64,000 nt of DNA from Pseudomonadales bacterium (GTDB lineage: Bacteria; Pseudomonadota; Gammaproteobacteria; Pseudomonadales; Ketobacteraceae). The notes beneath the pieces were generated by a model. It did no database searches. It was given only the letters and a program-made list of their open reading frames with translations, and had not been told where the DNA came from. The stretch covers positions 107,333-171,332 of the forward strand of contig PAPM01000030.1 of the NCBI GenBank assembly GCA_002708905.1, read 5' to 3'. A program made the position numbers and the translations under genes. This document shows positions 36,413 through 45,197 of the stretch, one piece after another. Each line of letters starts with the position of its first letter. Position 1 is the first letter of the stretch.

Positions 36413-37732
36413 CTAACAACTGGCCTGAACAGGATACAATTCCACCTCTTCTATTACCGGTTCCTGAGCTTGGAAACGAACATCCAATATGAGCCGCTCT
36501 TCAATATTGGCTTGTAGGCGACGCAATTGCTGGATCATATTCTCTGACAATGAAGTACCCTTGCTGATCAGTAAAATCCCCTGCGGGGAATGCAGGTCCC
36601 GATGCAACAACATCCCGGGCACCAAGGAAGAAACCGGCACCATAATGCTGACATCGTTTTGCAACGTCGTCACTTCCATGGTCACTGTGCTGACTGCAGC
36701 CAATAAGCGTTCATCATACTGACCCGAGCGGGCCTGCAGAGCAGCCACAGTATTTTCATGTCGCTCCCTTTGCCCCGTGACCCAACCAACAGAGTATTCA
36801 ACATAATCCACCGCCACCATCAATAGGTCCGCCACCAGATGTTGATGATCTGGCTCTACCCTGGCCGGGTAGCCGGTTCCGTCCAGATATGACTTATGAA
36901 GAATAAGTATGTCTGCGATTTCCCGATATGCCGGAAACGTCATTAACAGGCTGGCGGTGTGCACCGGATAGCTTAAATAGGCCGCTTTCTGCTCCTGAGT
37001 AAACTGATCCTGAGGCAAGGTTAGCAATATCTCGGGGAGTGCAATCTTTCCGATACCATATAGCGCTGCTCCCTTGCGGATTAGCTGAACATCCGTTCCG
37101 CTCAAACACAACAGGCCGGCAATCTGGCGGGCAATGCTCGCCACTTTGTGGCAAACATCCCGATGCCCCTTCAACTTTATCTCCAACAGATTATTCAGAC
37201 AATTTTCTGTCAATTGCTGGTGAGTCTGAACGGACTGATAGGCATCCTTAACGTACTGATCAGACATGGCCATCTCACGGGACTGGCGCTCAACACATTG
37301 CTTTAATTTCTGATTTTCCCGGTGCATTCCCAACACGACTTTAGCGCTCTTGTCCACCTGCAGGTTGCGGGAACATGAACTTGCAATCAGGTTAAGCAGC
37401 TGGTCTCCATCCCATGGTTTGGAGAGATATCCATATATTCCACCATCATTTATCGCTTTGATCGTACATTCCATATCGGAATAGCCCGTCAACAAAATGC
37501 GGATAACATCCGGATACAGCGAGCGTGCCCGCGCCAGGAATTCGGCTCCGTTCATGTTGGGCATACGCATATCCGAAACAATGACATCAACCGATGCCGT
37601 TTCGAGCATTGCTAATGCTGCAACACCGGATTCAGCGGTGAGGGTTTCATAGCCTCGACGTCGCAACAAACGTTGCAAAGATCTTAAAATGGCTGGCTCA
37701 TCATCAACTAACAATATTCGTTTACTGCTCAT
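36413..37732 (-). CDS. Response regulator with degenerate HD-GYP domain (HnoD-like)
   Basis: The 439-residue protein has an intact receiver (LLVDDEP, VIVSDMRMPNMNG, LSKPW) and then an HD-GYP-related domain in which the metal-binding residues are lost. The HD position reads GAALYGIGKIALP instead of HDIGK, and HHExxDGxGYP reads LHKSYLDGTGYP. It should not hydrolyse cyclic di-GMP. In Shewanella a degenerate HD-GYP protein, HnoD, inhibits the HnoB phosphodiesterase under H-NOX/HnoK control. The ATG at 37732 has AAGGA upstream. Confidence 0.88.
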   Translation of the reverse strand: MSSKRILLVDDEPAILRSLQRLLRRRGYETLTAESGVAALAMLETASVDVIVSDMRMPNMNGAEFLARARSLYPDVIRILLTGYSDMECTIKAINDGGIYGYLSKPWDGDQLLNLIASSCSRNLQVDKSAKVVLGMHRENQKLKQCVERQSREMAMSDQYVKDAYQSVQTHQQLTENCLNNLLEIKLKGHRDVCHKVASIARQIAGLLCLSGTDVQLIRKGAALYGIGKIALPEILLTLPQDQFTQEQKAAYLSYPVHTASLLMTFPAYREIADILILHKSYLDGTGYPARVEPDHQHLVADLLMVAVDYVEYSVGWVTGQRERHENTVAALQARSGQYDERLLAAVSTVTMEVTTLQNDVSIMVPVSSLVPGMLLHRDLHSPQGILLISKGTSLSENMIQQLRRLQANIEERLILDVRFQAQEPVIEEVELYPVQASC

Positions 37733-38063
37733 GAACATTTCCTTAATGAGTCCTCTCTGGGTCACAGTGGAATACAGCAAAAACCCTGCCTAAAGTTTAA
37801 GATTTCACTAATAAACTGATTTCAAAGAACAAATGACCGGCCACCGCCAGGCGACAGAGCATCGTTTTGCAGGTGGCTTTTGCAAAATAGAAATGACAAT
37901 GGGAAATGCAACGCCGGCTGAATCAACTTTTACGCTCTAGCTCATAAGATAAGTCTTTGTTTTTCTTAACAACCACAAGTTATCCCCACTGTGGCATTCA
38001 TCTTGTACATGACCTATTCGCTGGCTGATCTAAAGTTAATAAATGGAATCGGGAGTGATGAAT
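37733..38063. promoter_or_regulatory. Divergent intergenic region between receiver and H-NOX operons
   Basis: About 330 bases separate the divergent operons. A weak sigma-54-like box (TGGCATTCATCTTGTA, 37992-38007, plus strand) has GT instead of GC at -12. TTTTGCA occurs twice, 13 bases apart (around 37867-37886). No terminator or RNA gene is seen. Confidence 0.35.
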
Positions 38064-38600
38064 ATGAAAGGCGCAGTCTTTGTAGCGCTTCAGGACATGA
38101 TCATGGATGAATTTGAGCTGGACCTTTGGCATCAAATTATCGACGCCGTAGGCTCTGATGGTGTCTATACCGCAACGCTCAATTATGATGACCAGGAACT
38201 GATGGCCATAGTGGGAGAGATTTGTTCTCGGTTATCCCTGAGCCGCGCCGATGCATTACGGCATTTCGGCCGTTATCTGTTCGACTTTCTCCACCGTGGA
38301 CACCCGATGTTTGCTGATTCTAAAGCAGACTTCCACTCCTTTATTTCAAGCATTGACGGCGTTATTCACTTGGAAGTCATGAAGCTGGATGACCAGGCCC
38401 GACCTCCTAAAATCGAGGTACAAACCCGGCCGGACGGTGACACGCGATTACTATATTCATCTGAACGCAACCTCTGTCACCTGGCTGAGGGGCTGTTGAT
38501 AGGGGCAGCGGATCACTTTGGAATAAACATCGAACTTGAACAGTTATGTTGCCGCCTGGAAGGGGCAGAAGTCTGTGAATTCAGGATCGGCAAGGCATGA
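38064..38600 (+). CDS. hnoX: H-NOX haem nitric oxide sensor
   Basis: Starting at the ATG with GGGAG eight bases upstream, the 178-residue protein puts every key residue at the canonical H-NOX number: proximal His102 (GVIHLEV), Pro115, and the YxSxR haem-propionate motif at Tyr131-Ser133-Arg135. It senses NO through ferrous haem. Its stop overlaps the start of the next kinase gene by ATGA, so sensor and kinase are co-translated. Confidence 0.95.
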   Translation: MKGAVFVALQDMIMDEFELDLWHQIIDAVGSDGVYTATLNYDDQELMAIVGEICSRLSLSRADALRHFGRYLFDFLHRGHPMFADSKADFHSFISSIDGVIHLEVMKLDDQARPPKIEVQTRPDGDTRLLYSSERNLCHLAEGLLIGAADHFGINIELEQLCCRLEGAEVCEFRIGKA

Positions 38601-39517
38601 GCAGTCTCGAGAGCTACCAACGTGAGTTGGAAATTCAGCGCCGCGCGCGACGCCTTGCCGAGACGCAGCTGGAAGATAAATCCAGAGAGCTGTATCAAAA
38701 GAACCAGGCTCTGGAGACGGCATTATCGCAACTGAAAGAACAGCAGGAACTGCTTATTGCCAAAGAAAAGCAGGCTTCTATCGGCCAGCTTTCTGCCGGA
38801 TTGGCCCACGAAATCAACAACCCGAATGCTTTTGTCCAAAGCAATCTGGAATCACTGCACAAATATGTTGTTCAACTGACGGATGCCATTCACGTGCTGC
38901 TAGAAAAAATGGATAAGCTTGACGCGGGATCCGCCGCCCGCTTCAGCTCCGATTTCGATCTCAATTTTTTGGTGCAGGATGCCTCCGATCTGATTCAGGA
39001 ATCCGTGCAGGGAACCCAACGAATTCAAAGAATCGTTCAGGGGCTACGTTACTTCAGCCAGACAGACCACAAAGGAGACAAGCATTTCGATATAAACATC
39101 TGCATCATTTCCACCATCGAGCTGTTATCCCATGAACAGGAAACGCAGGTAGAGATCATAAAACAGTTGTCTGTGGTACCCGATTGTGCGGGCAACCCGA
39201 CTTTAATGAGCCTTGCCATCGGTAACATATTGAAAAATGCCAGCCAAAGCCACCCCCGATCCGGCCATATCACCATCAGCAGCCAACTGGTGGGCCAGGA
39301 AATTCAAATTAGGGTGACTGACGATGGTGATGGCATTCAACCGCAGGATATGGCCAAGATTTTTGAACCCTTCTATACCACCAAACAGCCATCTCATGGT
39401 CTTGGCCTCACCATCAGCCGGGCCATTGTACGCCAGCACGATGGCCACATCGACTGTTCCAGTCACCCGGGTGAAGGCACTGAAATATGCATTCGGCTAC
39501 CCAGCACGACTAATTGA
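38597..39517 (+). CDS. hnoK: H-NOX-associated histidine kinase (HnoK-like)
   Basis: The 306-residue soluble kinase begins with a coiled coil (residues 1-60). It has the H-box LSAGLAHEINNPNAF and an ATPase domain (NILKNASQS, DDGDGIQPQDM, FEPFYTTKQPSHGLGLTISR). It carries no sensor domain of its own, as expected for a kinase regulated by the H-NOX encoded just before it. In known systems NO-bound H-NOX inhibits autophosphorylation. Confidence 0.92.
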   Translation: MSSLESYQRELEIQRRARRLAETQLEDKSRELYQKNQALETALSQLKEQQELLIAKEKQASIGQLSAGLAHEINNPNAFVQSNLESLHKYVVQLTDAIHVLLEKMDKLDAGSAARFSSDFDLNFLVQDASDLIQESVQGTQRIQRIVQGLRYFSQTDHKGDKHFDINICIISTIELLSHEQETQVEIIKQLSVVPDCAGNPTLMSLAIGNILKNASQSHPRSGHITISSQLVGQEIQIRVTDDGDGIQPQDMAKIFEPFYTTKQPSHGLGLTISRAIVRQHDGHIDCSSHPGEGTEICIRLPSTTN

Positions 39518-39560
39518 ACTAAGCTTATGAATAGTTTTCACCATTCGCAATGAGGCCACC

Positions 39561-41021
39561 ATGGAGAAGGCAGCTACTCTACTGTTCGTGGACGATGAGC
39601 CCAATATACTTGCCGCCCTGAGAAGGATGTTACGACGCAGCCAATACGAATGCCTGTTCGTCGGTAGCGGAGCCGAAGCCTTAAACGTTTTGGAAGAACA
39701 GCCGGTTGACATTGTTATTTCTGATATGGTGATGCCGGAAATGACCGGTGAACAATTGCTGTCTACCATTGCCGAGCGCTATCCCGAAACCATACGCATT
39801 GTGCTCAGTGGATACTCCGATGAAGAGCGCATTATGGCCGCCATCAATGAGGGCCGAATCTGGGGTTTTGTACATAAACCCTGGAACGATGCGGAGCTCA
39901 AGCAAACCCTCGATCATGCAGTATTCACCCAGCAGGTGATTGCAGAACGCGCCCTATTGCGCCACACCATCGCTCAATACCAGATTCGGCACAAAGAGAA
40001 TTTCTCCGATTTCATCGGCAGTTCCGTGGGCATGCAATTTGTCTACAACGCTATTGAAAAGGCTGCCCCCAGCAAAGCCTCCGTATTTATCGTGGGGGAA
40101 AGCGGTACCGGCAAGGAATTGGCCGCCCGGGCGATCCACGAATACAGCACCCGCAAAGATAAACCATTTATTGCTTTGAATTGTGCCGCCATCCCCGGCG
40201 AACTGATGGAATCCGAGATTTTTGGTCACATCAAGGGAGCATTCTCCGGCGCCGTGAATCATCGGGATGGTGCCGCCACCCTAGCGAACGGTGGCACATT
40301 GTTTCTCGATGAGCTGTCCGAGATGGACATCAATTTGCAATCAAAGTTGCTGCGCTTCATCCAGACCGGCACGTTCCAGAAAGTGGGCAGCGGCAAGCAG
40401 GAGCGAGTGGACATACGCTTTGTTTGTGCCACCAATCGCGACCCTATGGATGCAGTCAATGATAAAAAGCTGCGGGCCGATCTTTACTATCGACTTAATG
40501 TCATCGGCATTCACTTGCCCCCCCTGCGGGATCGTGAACAGGACGCTTTGACGCTGGCCCGTATGTTCCTGGACCGATTCAACCAATCCGAGAACAAGGA
40601 GATTGTCAGCCTTTCTTCTGACGCCGAGAAGCTGATCAGTAACTATGGCTGGCCCGGCAATGTACGCCAACTGGAAAACTGTATCCACAATGCCGTGATC
40701 ATGTCGGGAGGCCCCCTTATTACCGGGCAGGACCTGGCCAATGCGCTGTCCATGCGTTTGTCCGACATCGTCTCCGATCAACCTGCTGGCCAGCAACATC
40801 ACCACGGCGAGCGACGCAGGGTACCAGAGCCCGAAGCCCACGATACTTCAGCCGACCCCAAAGCGTTTATCCTGCCGCTCCACAAGGTGGAAGAGCAGGC
40901 CATTCGCCATGCCCTGGAACACTGTGAAGGCAATGTGGTAAGAGCCGCCGGCCTTCTGGAAGTGAGCCCATCCACTCTGTACCGAAAAATGCAGAATTGG
41001 GAGGATCAGCCGCCCCGTTGA
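39561..41021 (+). CDS. hnoC: NtrC-type sigma-54 activator (HnoC-like)
   Basis: The 486-residue protein has an intact receiver (LLFVDDEP, IVISDMVMPEMTG, HKPW), an AAA+ domain with Walker A GESGTGKE and the sigma-54-contact loop as GAFSGA (usually GAFTGA; Ser for Thr is conservative), and a Fis-type HTH at the C-terminus (VVRAAGLLEVSPSTLYRKM). It follows the H-NOX kinase gene by 43 bases and precedes a sigma-54-type promoter for the LruC operon. It probably activates the EPS promoters listed here. Confidence 0.9.
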   Translation: MEKAATLLFVDDEPNILAALRRMLRRSQYECLFVGSGAEALNVLEEQPVDIVISDMVMPEMTGEQLLSTIAERYPETIRIVLSGYSDEERIMAAINEGRIWGFVHKPWNDAELKQTLDHAVFTQQVIAERALLRHTIAQYQIRHKENFSDFIGSSVGMQFVYNAIEKAAPSKASVFIVGESGTGKELAARAIHEYSTRKDKPFIALNCAAIPGELMESEIFGHIKGAFSGAVNHRDGAATLANGGTLFLDELSEMDINLQSKLLRFIQTGTFQKVGSGKQERVDIRFVCATNRDPMDAVNDKKLRADLYYRLNVIGIHLPPLRDREQDALTLARMFLDRFNQSENKEIVSLSSDAEKLISNYGWPGNVRQLENCIHNAVIMSGGPLITGQDLANALSMRLSDIVSDQPAGQQHHHGERRRVPEPEAHDTSADPKAFILPLHKVEEQAIRHALEHCEGNVVRAAGLLEVSPSTLYRKMQNWEDQPPR

Positions 41022-41030
41022 TATTGCAGC

Positions 41031-41048
41031 ATGAAAATTCATTTTCAT
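41031..41048. promoter_or_regulatory. Perfect palindrome upstream of LruC promoter
   Basis: ATGAAAAT-TC-ATTTTCAT has perfect 8-base arms. It is centred about 130 bases before the predicted sigma-54 start, and is a candidate enhancer for the activator encoded just upstream. Confidence 0.55.
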
Positions 41049-41142
41049 TGTGCAGTTTAAAATCAGAAACCACTTCTGCTCCAAACCCTCAGCTCAATAT
41101 TAATACCCATTGAAATCATATCGTTAAGATCCAACATCCCGC

Positions 41143-41158
41143 TGGCACGGTTTCCGCA
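41143..41158 (+). promoter_or_regulatory. Sigma-54 promoter of LruC/EPS operon
   Basis: TGGCAC-GGTTT-CCGCA has a perfect -24 element and the invariant GC at -12 with N10 spacing. The predicted start near 41169 lies 25 bases before the ATG at 41194. Confidence 0.78.
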
Positions 41159-41193
41159 ATACAGGTCCATAGACTTTAACCGGAGCCGACGCC

Positions 41194-42804
41194 ATGAAGA
41201 ATCTATGTCTCTTAACCACCACGTTATTGCTGGCTGCAGCAAATCCCGTGTTCGCCTGGCAAAAAGAAAACAATCTCTTTGTCTGGGAATTTTTGAGCGG
41301 CGCGCCCTGGCCCACGGGCTACAACCAGGATACCGGCAAACCGGATAACCTGGCCTATCACTACAATGACTATCCAGCGGATTTCTTTGCCCGGATCAAC
41401 AATGCCTTACCCGAAGCCCGGGTAAACGAAGCCTTTATGACCGACGACTCCGGCTCCAATATCACCCTGAAAGAAGAGGGTGAGGTTTTTATCACCTTTA
41501 TTCACGAAGGGGCGGGCTACAAAAACGCCTTTGGTTACTTCACTTTTGATCGCAACAATCCGCCGACATCAGCGGCGGAAATTCGGGAAATCATTGTCTT
41601 TCCCAACCTGTCCTATCCCCACCTCACCAACGGTCATCGCCTCAGTCTGGGGACTTTTCCTGCCGGTACCAGCATCGGCTTTTTCATCGCAGCTAATGGT
41701 TTCTGGTACTACACCGGGGTAAAAGATACTGCGGTACCTTACTACTACTCGTTGAAGAACCTGAATCCGGAAACTGATCCCGCGCTGCGACAGCATAACG
41801 TCCTCCTTTACGACGATGAGGTGGAGGAAGTCATCATCGGGTTTGAGGATTTACCCAGGACCTGGGGCGACAATGATTTCAACGACGCCGTATTTTCGGT
41901 AAAAGCCACTCCCGCTACCGCCCTTGAGACCAGCAACCTTGGCCTGGTACCCGCGGTCAACGACAGTGACGCAGATGGCGTACCGGACTCGGCAGACGAA
42001 TTCCCCAACGATTACACCCGTGTCACCTCCAGCTACTATCCATCTGCGACGACCAGCAACACCCTGGCGTTCGAAGACAACTGGCCGCAAAAAGGTGACT
42101 ATGACCTGAATGACCTCGTGGTCAGCGAACAGGTCCGCCTGGTTTATGATGCCAACAACCAAACCACCGGTTTTATCCTGAATGGCGCCATCGAAGCGCG
42201 CGGTGCGTCGCTTCACAATGGTTTTGCTCTGCGGTTGCTTAACGTACCCCGCTCAGCTTTGGGTTCCGCCACCATCACCATTAATGGAACACCGTATCAG
42301 AAGCAGGCCGAGTCCGGACAAACTGACCTGGTGTTCCAGCTCTGGCAGGACACCCATGCCTTCACTGAAACCGGCGGCGATGAAGCCTGCTCCCATTTCA
42401 ATACGGTAAAATCCTGTCCCCAACTGGATGCGGTACCATTTACTCTGGATGTTCGGTTTGCCAACCCCTTGACCAACCTTACGCACTCCCAGTTCGATTA
42501 CTTCATTTTCCGCACCGATTTTCGTGGTCGGGAAATTCATTTCGCTGATTACCCGCCCACTGATCGCTTTGATGCGTCTCAATTCGGCAAGTTTGACGAT
42601 ACCAGTGATGTGAGCCAGGGTCGCTATTTCCGCAGTGCGGATAATCTGCCATGGGCGATCCAGATCCCAAAGCAGTGGCGCCATCCAAGGGAATACATCG
42701 ATGTAGTCTGGGCTTATCCCCGCTATGAGAACTGGGTGGAATCCTCCGGTCGGGAAGCCAAGGACTGGCATCAAACCAGCGATCGTATTCACCACTTCTA
42801 TTAA
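41194..42804 (+). CDS. LruC/DUF4114-domain secreted protein
   Basis: The 536-residue protein has a signal peptide (ending NPVFA). A DUF4114-type region follows (EEVIIGFEDLPRTWGDNDFNDAVFSV), then a calcium-type repeat (DSDADGVPDSADEFPND), then the LruC domain opening NWPQKGDYDLNDLVV. It is exported, and probably surface- or matrix-associated. It heads the operon that continues into glycosyltransferases and a flippase, so a matrix role is likely. Confidence 0.9.
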   Translation: MKNLCLLTTTLLLAAANPVFAWQKENNLFVWEFLSGAPWPTGYNQDTGKPDNLAYHYNDYPADFFARINNALPEARVNEAFMTDDSGSNITLKEEGEVFITFIHEGAGYKNAFGYFTFDRNNPPTSAAEIREIIVFPNLSYPHLTNGHRLSLGTFPAGTSIGFFIAANGFWYYTGVKDTAVPYYYSLKNLNPETDPALRQHNVLLYDDEVEEVIIGFEDLPRTWGDNDFNDAVFSVKATPATALETSNLGLVPAVNDSDADGVPDSADEFPNDYTRVTSSYYPSATTSNTLAFEDNWPQKGDYDLNDLVVSEQVRLVYDANNQTTGFILNGAIEARGASLHNGFALRLLNVPRSALGSATITINGTPYQKQAESGQTDLVFQLWQDTHAFTETGGDEACSHFNTVKSCPQLDAVPFTLDVRFANPLTNLTHSQFDYFIFRTDFRGREIHFADYPPTDRFDASQFGKFDDTSDVSQGRYFRSADNLPWAIQIPKQWRHPREYIDVVWAYPRYENWVESSGREAKDWHQTSDRIHHFY

Positions 42805-42835
42805 ATCCATGCTGATTCAAAACCAGGAGATCGCC

Positions 42836-43351
42836 ATGAACAAGTTAGCAACTTTTAGCCTTTCGGTTTCGCTTTCCCTATTGGCGGCCTGCGGAGGCGG
42901 CGGCGGTGGCGGCGGAAATAGTCAAACCAGTACCAGCACGCCAACCAGCAGCACCAATACCAGTAACGCTGCTTATATTCCGGATGGCTCTCTACTGATG
43001 GCGGAAGCAGCCTCTTCCTCTGAACTGTATGTGGAGCCGGCATTCAATTTCCAATCCAGCGACACCATTGCGCTCTATGTAACTGCCGTTAACGCAGACA
43101 ACGCTCCCATCGAATACAGTCGCATATCGGTGTATCTGGTGCCTGAATCAATCAGTGCCTGGAGCGACGAGCTGATGAGTCAGGCTGAGCTGATAACCAG
43201 CGGCATTACCGATCTTAACGGCGTTTTTTCCCGACAATTGGATGTTCCGGACTACGCAACACAACTGTTATTGGTGCTCGATACCATGGGCTTCGAAAAC
43301 AAACAGTTGGTGTCCATTGGCGGTTCAACCATTACTCATCACTTTAACTAA
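42836..43351 (+). CDS. Small lipoprotein with poly-glycine linker
   Basis: The 171-residue protein has a lipobox (LLAAC) followed by eight glycines and a Ser/Thr-rich linker, then a carboxypeptidase-regulatory-like beta domain (AEASSSSELYVEPAFNFQ, DLNGVFSRQLDVPDYATQLLLVLD). AGGAG lies six bases before the ATG. It sits between the LruC gene and a glycosyltransferase, in the same operon. Confidence 0.82.
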   Translation: MNKLATFSLSVSLSLLAACGGGGGGGGNSQTSTSTPTSSTNTSNAAYIPDGSLLMAEAASSSELYVEPAFNFQSSDTIALYVTAVNADNAPIEYSRISVYLVPESISAWSDELMSQAELITSGITDLNGVFSRQLDVPDYATQLLLVLDTMGFENKQLVSIGGSTITHHFN

Positions 43352-43365
43352 AGCCGAGGTCCGAC

Positions 43366-44376
43366 ATGTCAATCGCCCGCGCCAAACCAGTATTCTCTGT
43401 TGTTGTGCCTATCTATAACGTAGAGAAATATATTGAAGAATGTATTCAATCGGTTCTTGATCAAACCTACAGCAATTTTGAGATAATCTGTGTTGATGAT
43501 GGTTCCCCCGATCACTCTTTAGAACGGGTTCAGCAATTCAATGATCCGAGAATTCGCATCGTCCGCCAAAAGAACCGCGGCTTGGCGGCCGCTCGCAATA
43601 CCGGCATCAATGCCAGCCGGGGGTTGTATATCGCACTGCTGGATTCTGACGATTTCTGGCACCCAACCAAGTTGGCACAACACTTCAAGCACCTGAACAG
43701 TAACCCTCGCCTGGGCGTCAGTTATAGTGCCAGTCTATTCGTTGACGACAACAGCCAGCCTATGGGCCTGGGTCAGTTTCCCAAGCTGACCAACATCGAT
43801 GCCGCTGACATTTTCTGTCGCAACCCAGTTGGCAATGGTTCGGCAGCGGTATTGCGTAAATCCATGCTGCTGAACGTGGCACGCCAGGCACAGGGCAGGG
43901 GCAGCCAGCATCGAATCGAATATTTTGATGAATCGATGCGCCAATCCGAGGACGTGGAGTTCTGGTTGCGGGTGGCACTGACAACCAATTATCGTTTTGA
44001 GGGAATAGGACAGGCGCTCACTTACTACCGGGTCAATGCATCCGGTCTATCTGCCAACCTGGACAAGCAATACCAGGCCTGGCTTTATTCCGTAAATCGA
44101 AACCGGTCATTGAACCCGGAATTCTACGCCCAATGGTTTTCGTTGGCGTGCGCCTTCCAGAAGCTATACTTGGCTCGACGCGCCATCAAATCAGGTCAGG
44201 GTACCACCGCCCTTAAGCTCGTCCATGAAGCGCTGCTTGGCGACCCGAGAATTTTGTTGCGGGAACCGGCCAAGACCACTATCACTTACGGTGCCGCTTA
44301 TCTTAGCCTGTTACCGAAAAACTGGTTTGAACGCATCTTCCAGTTGGGCACACAGCTATTGGGTCAGCGGGCATGA
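43366..44376 (+). CDS. Family 2 glycosyltransferase
   Basis: The 336-residue protein has the GT-A signature VVVPIYNVEKYIEECIQSVLDQ, the nucleotide motif DDGSPDHS and the DxD-type LLDSDDFWHP. It probably adds a sugar to a lipid-linked repeat unit on the cytoplasmic face. Its stop overlaps the start of the next gene (ATGA). Confidence 0.93.
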   Translation: MSIARAKPVFSVVVPIYNVEKYIEECIQSVLDQTYSNFEIICVDDGSPDHSLERVQQFNDPRIRIVRQKNRGLAAARNTGINASRGLYIALLDSDDFWHPTKLAQHFKHLNSNPRLGVSYSASLFVDDNSQPMGLGQFPKLTNIDAADIFCRNPVGNGSAAVLRKSMLLNVARQAQGRGSQHRIEYFDESMRQSEDVEFWLRVALTTNYRFEGIGQALTYYRVNASGLSANLDKQYQAWLYSVNRNRSLNPEFYAQWFSLACAFQKLYLARRAIKSGQGTTALKLVHEALLGDPRILLREPAKTTITYGAAYLSLLPKNWFERIFQLGTQLLGQRA

Positions 44377-45197
44377 ACAACACGCCACCGCGCACTGCCG
44401 ATAACAACATTCTGGTGTTCTCCATCGCCCTCAATGGCTATCAGTGGCTTTATCAAGCATTAAGTGCCACACACCAAGCTTATGCCGACCAGCATGGATA
44501 TCGCTACATCCAGGTGCAGCGTCCCTGGATCAGCACCCTGGGTCGCGAGGTCTGTTGGCTCAAAGTGTGTCTGGCCCTGGCAAGCCTCCGCTCAGGCTAT
44601 GAATGGGTGGTATTTCTGGATGCCGATACCCGCGTCTCAGCCTGCACCCCGAAAATCGAATCATTGGAACAATCCGGGCGTCATCTTTATGTTGCGAAAG
44701 GCTACAGCGGTCGCCTTAACTCTGGAGTGTTGATTATGCGCCGCCATCCCGACATGCTGAAGGTTCTGCAGTCCGCACTGGCGATTGCCACTCAGCCGGT
44801 GGCAAAGGAATGTGATGTCGGTTGGGGTGAGAACGGTCACCTGATCCAGCTCTGCAGGCAGGCGCAGTTTGTGCATTACCTGGATCAGAAATGGAACAAC
44901 AATCACAACCCGGAATTGCAAGACTACATTCGGCATTTCAGCGCCGGTCCTATGCACCAGCATCACCAGGCACCGTTACCGCAGCGCGTGATAGCCCGGT
45001 CAATCTATTTCGGCGCACGGGTTCTACAGTTCTTGAGAGCACACCCCACGGGCAACGATGTGTTCATCCGCAATCTTGAGCGGCTCTCTGCGAATATTCT
45101 CTCCCGTTATCCTGATTTCTTGATGCACCACTATTCTCACCAATCCAAGAATGGACTGACCGATGATCGCGAATGCAGTAAAACGATTTCAGTTTAA
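44373..45197 (+). CDS. Putative nucleotide-sugar transferase (GMA12/MNN10-like)
   Basis: The 274-residue protein has FSIALNGYQWLYQALSATHQAYADQHGYRY, the metal-binding FLDADTRV motif near residue 90, and GRLNSGVLIMRRH, which fit a galactosyl/mannosyl-transferase GT-A fold. The last 35 bases overlap the flippase gene. The donor and acceptor are unknown. Confidence 0.78.
   Translation: MNNTPPRTADNNILVFSIALNGYQWLYQALSATHQAYADQHGYRYIQVQRPWISTLGREVCWLKVCLALASLRSGYEWVVFLDADTRVSACTPKIESLEQSGRHLYVAKGYSGRLNSGVLIMRRHPDMLKVLQSALAIATQPVAKECDVGWGENGHLIQLCRQAQFVHYLDQKWNNNHNPELQDYIRHFSAGPMHQHHQAPLPQRVIARSIYFGARVLQFLRAHPTGNDVFIRNLERLSANILSRYPDFLMHHYSHQSKNGLTDDRECSKTISV

Noticed and set aside
37992..38007. 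Sigma-54 promoter for the H-NOX operon (TGGCATTCATCTTGTA)
   Set aside because: The -12 GC is GT. Too weak to call without start-site data, although the position would fit.
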